Assembly (NCBI RefSeq): GCF_009730915.1
Contig: NC_052474.1
Coordinates: forward strand, 4,437,501-4,501,500
DNA from: Dioscorea cayenensis subsp. rotundata
Taxonomy: Eukaryota > Streptophyta > Magnoliopsida > Dioscoreales > Dioscoreaceae
Direction of reading: 5' to 3'
Length of the DNA: 64,000 nucleotides
Each line of letters starts with the position of its first letter. The stretch's first letter is position 1. The notes below the pieces were generated by a model. The model was not told the origin of the DNA. It ran no database searches and was given only the letters and a program-made list of their open reading frames with translations. This document shows positions 61,447-64,000 of this stretch, piece by piece. Made by a program: the position numbers and the translations under genes.

Positions 61447-64000
61447 ATGGCTCTCCAATCTTCTCGTTCATTTGTCTGTCTTCTTGCATTCCTTTCTCTG
61501 AGTTGCTTGAACTTTTGGCATTTACGAGCTGAAGCTTCAACCAAAGTAAGTGTTTGTTTTATACATTGTTAATGTAATTAATTGAAGAACAGTTTTATAT
61601 AAACAGTACTCATTGATTTTTGTCATTTTAGTTGTACATTGTGTACCTGGGAGAGAAGCAGCATGAAGATCCAAATGCTGTGGCTGCAACTCACCATGAC
61701 ATGCTTACTACTCTGCTTGGGAGGTATATAATTTTAGCTACTTAAGCTTTGATTCATTCTCAGTAACTCTTTAATTGATAAGCATCTACTAAAGTTAATT
61801 ACATATATAACTTGCTTCCCACGTTAATTGAACAGCAAGGAGGAAGCTCTGAGTTCCATTCGCTACAACTACAAGCATGGGTTTTCAGGCTTTGCAGCAA
61901 TGCTCACAGAGTCTCAGGCAAATGCCATTGCAGGTCCTTAACTACCATATCATAATTAAACAGACACGCATGCATACTTCATCATATATCATTATTCCAT
62001 TAAAATATATTCCTTATAACCATTTCATTTCTCTAACCATATAATCGGTATTCATATAATAGAATTGCCTGATGTGCTAAGCATTAGGCCAAACCGTGCC
62101 TATAAAGTCCATACTACTCGAAGCTGGGACTACCTTGGACTACACTACAACCAATCAAAAGGATTACTGCATGACAGTAAACTTGGAGAGGATGTCATAA
62201 TAGGAGTTGTTGATACTGGTATTACTCTCTCTCTCTCTCTCTCTCTCTCTCTTTACACACACACACACAAACTAATTTGCTATGAAGTTAAACTAAGGTC
62301 TCATTATGGTTAATGGTTTACACACAGGAATATGGCCGGAGTCTCTGAGCTTCAGTGACGCTGGTCTCGGACCAATACCGACACGATGGAAAGGCATTTG
62401 CCAGACTGGAGTCGGCTTCAGTGCCAGCAATTGTAGCCGAAAAATCATCGGAGCTCGTTGGTACAACAATGATTTAAATTCAAAGGACCTCCAAGGTGAA
62501 TACTTATCTGCCAGAGACTCCAACGGGCATGGAACACACACAGCGTCCACAGCTGCTGGTGTTCTCGTTAAAAACGTGAGTGTGCATGGACTGGCTGCTG
62601 GTGCAGCGCGTGGAGGAGCACCTCGAGCAAGGTTGGCAATATACAAAGCATGCTGGGGAAGCAATGGAAGTTGCTCTGATGCTGCGGTGCTTAAAGCCAT
62701 AGACGATGCGATACATGATGGAGTTGACGTGCTATCTTTATCCATTGGAGGAAATGGGTACCCTGAGGCTTCTTTGAATGCGGTGGCCAAAGGAGTTAGT
62801 CTTGTTTTTGCTGGTGGGAATGATGGCCCTGTCACACATACTGTAGAAAATGCTCTTCCGTGGGTGGTCACGGTGGCAGCTTCCACCATTGATCGCTCTT
62901 TTCCTACTCGCATCACTCTCGGAAATGATCAAGTTCTGGTGGTATGTGTTTTTAGCATTTCTGTATTTTTTTTTTCATCCTTTTCCATGTTTTGCATGGG
63001 TTGCATGAAATATATATATAGAGGATGGTGTTCAGATGGTATAAGGTTTTCTGTGTTGATTAAATTAACATTATTTGAAAATATTTTTATATTATTTAGT
63101 TTTGGGATATATGAAATGAAGATATATAGTAACTCACTTTTTTAGAAAATTTTTATGATATTATTGTTATAATTAATATTAGAAACATATTTGGGCAAAT
63201 TTTCCCCTTTAATGAATGAATAATAATAATTTATAATTTATAAAAAAATATTTTTTTAATGATAATAAAAGACTAAGATTATTATGGAATGTTTTTATTA
63301 AATATTGATAATTTTTACAATAATATATTTTAAATTGCATAATTAATTACGTTTATGATAATGATTTTTTACTACAGGGCCAAGGAATCAACTATCTAAC
63401 AGAGCAGGAAATTTTTGTACGATTGTTTGATGGTCAAAGGTATTCAAAATAAATTATTCTAATATTATTGTTCTTAATTTTATTATTAAAATACTAAACG
63501 TGAGTTTATGTCAACAGTTGCGATGTTGATTCGTTGAATAACACTGATGTTGCTGGAAGTATTGTTATATGTCATCCAAATGATGTTACTTCATGGAATC
63601 CAAGATCCGATCTAATCACGTCCATAGAAAATGTCATTACAGCAAATGGCGTGGGAATTATATATGCACAATACACCAACAATCTTCTATTTGTTGTTGA
63701 AGTGTGTAATAATGCTGGAGTTATTTGTGCCATAGTAGATTTTGAGGTGGCCAACCAAATTATAAAATATCATGATATTATTATTAGGTACATATCACTA
63801 ATCTTATTCTCTATTTTTTTATTTATAATCTAATTAGATCTATAATTAATGATGGTAATAAAATAGCAGCTACCTAGTTATAGGATTGCTTGGTTTTAAT
63901 TTTTTCAAAAACAAAATTTTATATTTAAAAAATATATATTTTGTAGCTTATCCATTTTTTTTTTTAAATCCTTTTCCAAGTTATTCATGTTTCTCCTTTT
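61447..64000 (+). CDS. Subtilisin-like serine protease (plant SBT, S8 family), 5' part
   Basis: Exons in the window: 61447-61545, 61632-61723, 61836-61933, 62063-62218, 62328-62941, 63378-63439 and 63518-63787, all in frame; the gene continues past the edge. The protein begins with a signal peptide ([17 protein letters not shown]), then an I9 inhibitor prodomain ([14 protein letters not shown] through VLSIRPNR), then the S8 domain with catalytic Asp in GVVDTGIWPES and His in NGHGTHTAS, and the start of the protease-associated insert (63518 onwards). The oxyanion Asn and the catalytic Ser lie outside the window. Overall look is nearest to SBT3-type plant subtilases, secreted to the apoplast, where they mature or degrade proteins. 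No lesion is seen so far. Intron 4 holds (CT)n and (AC)n tracts. Confidence 0.92.
62225..62269. repeat. Compound (CT)n/(AC)n microsatellite in a subtilase intron
   Basis: About fourteen CT units then about seven AC units, beginning seven bases after the exon 4 donor site; useful as a length marker. Confidence 0.9.

Noticed and set aside
62293-62916. 207-residue open frame opposite the subtilase
   Set aside because: Antisense shadow of exon 5 of the subtilase.

Overview
The window is nuclear DNA of a flowering plant. All host genes have plant homologues, are split by spliceosomal introns, and lie in AT-rich, transposon-packed DNA. The very GC-rich 5' exons of the COG4 and amine oxidase genes, with GC falling towards the 3' end, suggest a monocot; the species cannot be named from the sequence alone.

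Layout. 1-1.2 kb: 3' end of a Mutator-like transposase gene. 1.8-5.8 kb: a 5'-deleted, stop-interrupted Ty1/copia element. 7.8-9.9 kb: a solo LTR. 10.6-17.3 kb: two tandem CYP76-type cytochrome P450 genes, both inactive. The first is decayed. The second is intact except for one young copia insertion with perfect 5-bp target duplications. 17.4-29.3 kb: a gene-poor stretch with a 77-bp tandem triplication, two related Harbinger-type MITEs, a LINE fragment, a hAT-type element, a three-unit tandem array, a foldback MITE and a solo LTR. 29.3-32.8 kb: a five-exon copper amine oxidase gene (+). 34.3-46.1 kb: LPA2, a chloroplast photosystem II assembly factor (-), whose two exons are separated by an 11.2-kb intron filled with a palindromic LTR pair, an RTE-type LINE, an L1 LINE and a TRIM nested in that L1. 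46.4-51.9 kb: a 16-coding-exon kinesin KIN-1 gene (-). 52.5-54.1 kb: a LINE remnant holding a nested tRNA-type SINE and a second nested LINE. 55.0-59.4 kb: two-exon COG4 (+). 61.4 kb to the end: the 5' part of a subtilase gene (+) that runs off the window.

The host genes do not form a pathway: amine oxidation, photosystem II assembly, meiotic/cytoskeletal kinesin, Golgi tethering and secreted proteolysis. KIN-1 and LPA2 are tandem on the minus strand with only 268 bp between stop and start. I found no sign of a new multi-gene system. The most unusual observations are the precise P450 knockout, the palindromic LTR pair sharing one target duplication, two probable GC-AG introns and a hydrophobic tail in KIN-1, and the nested SINE and LINE.
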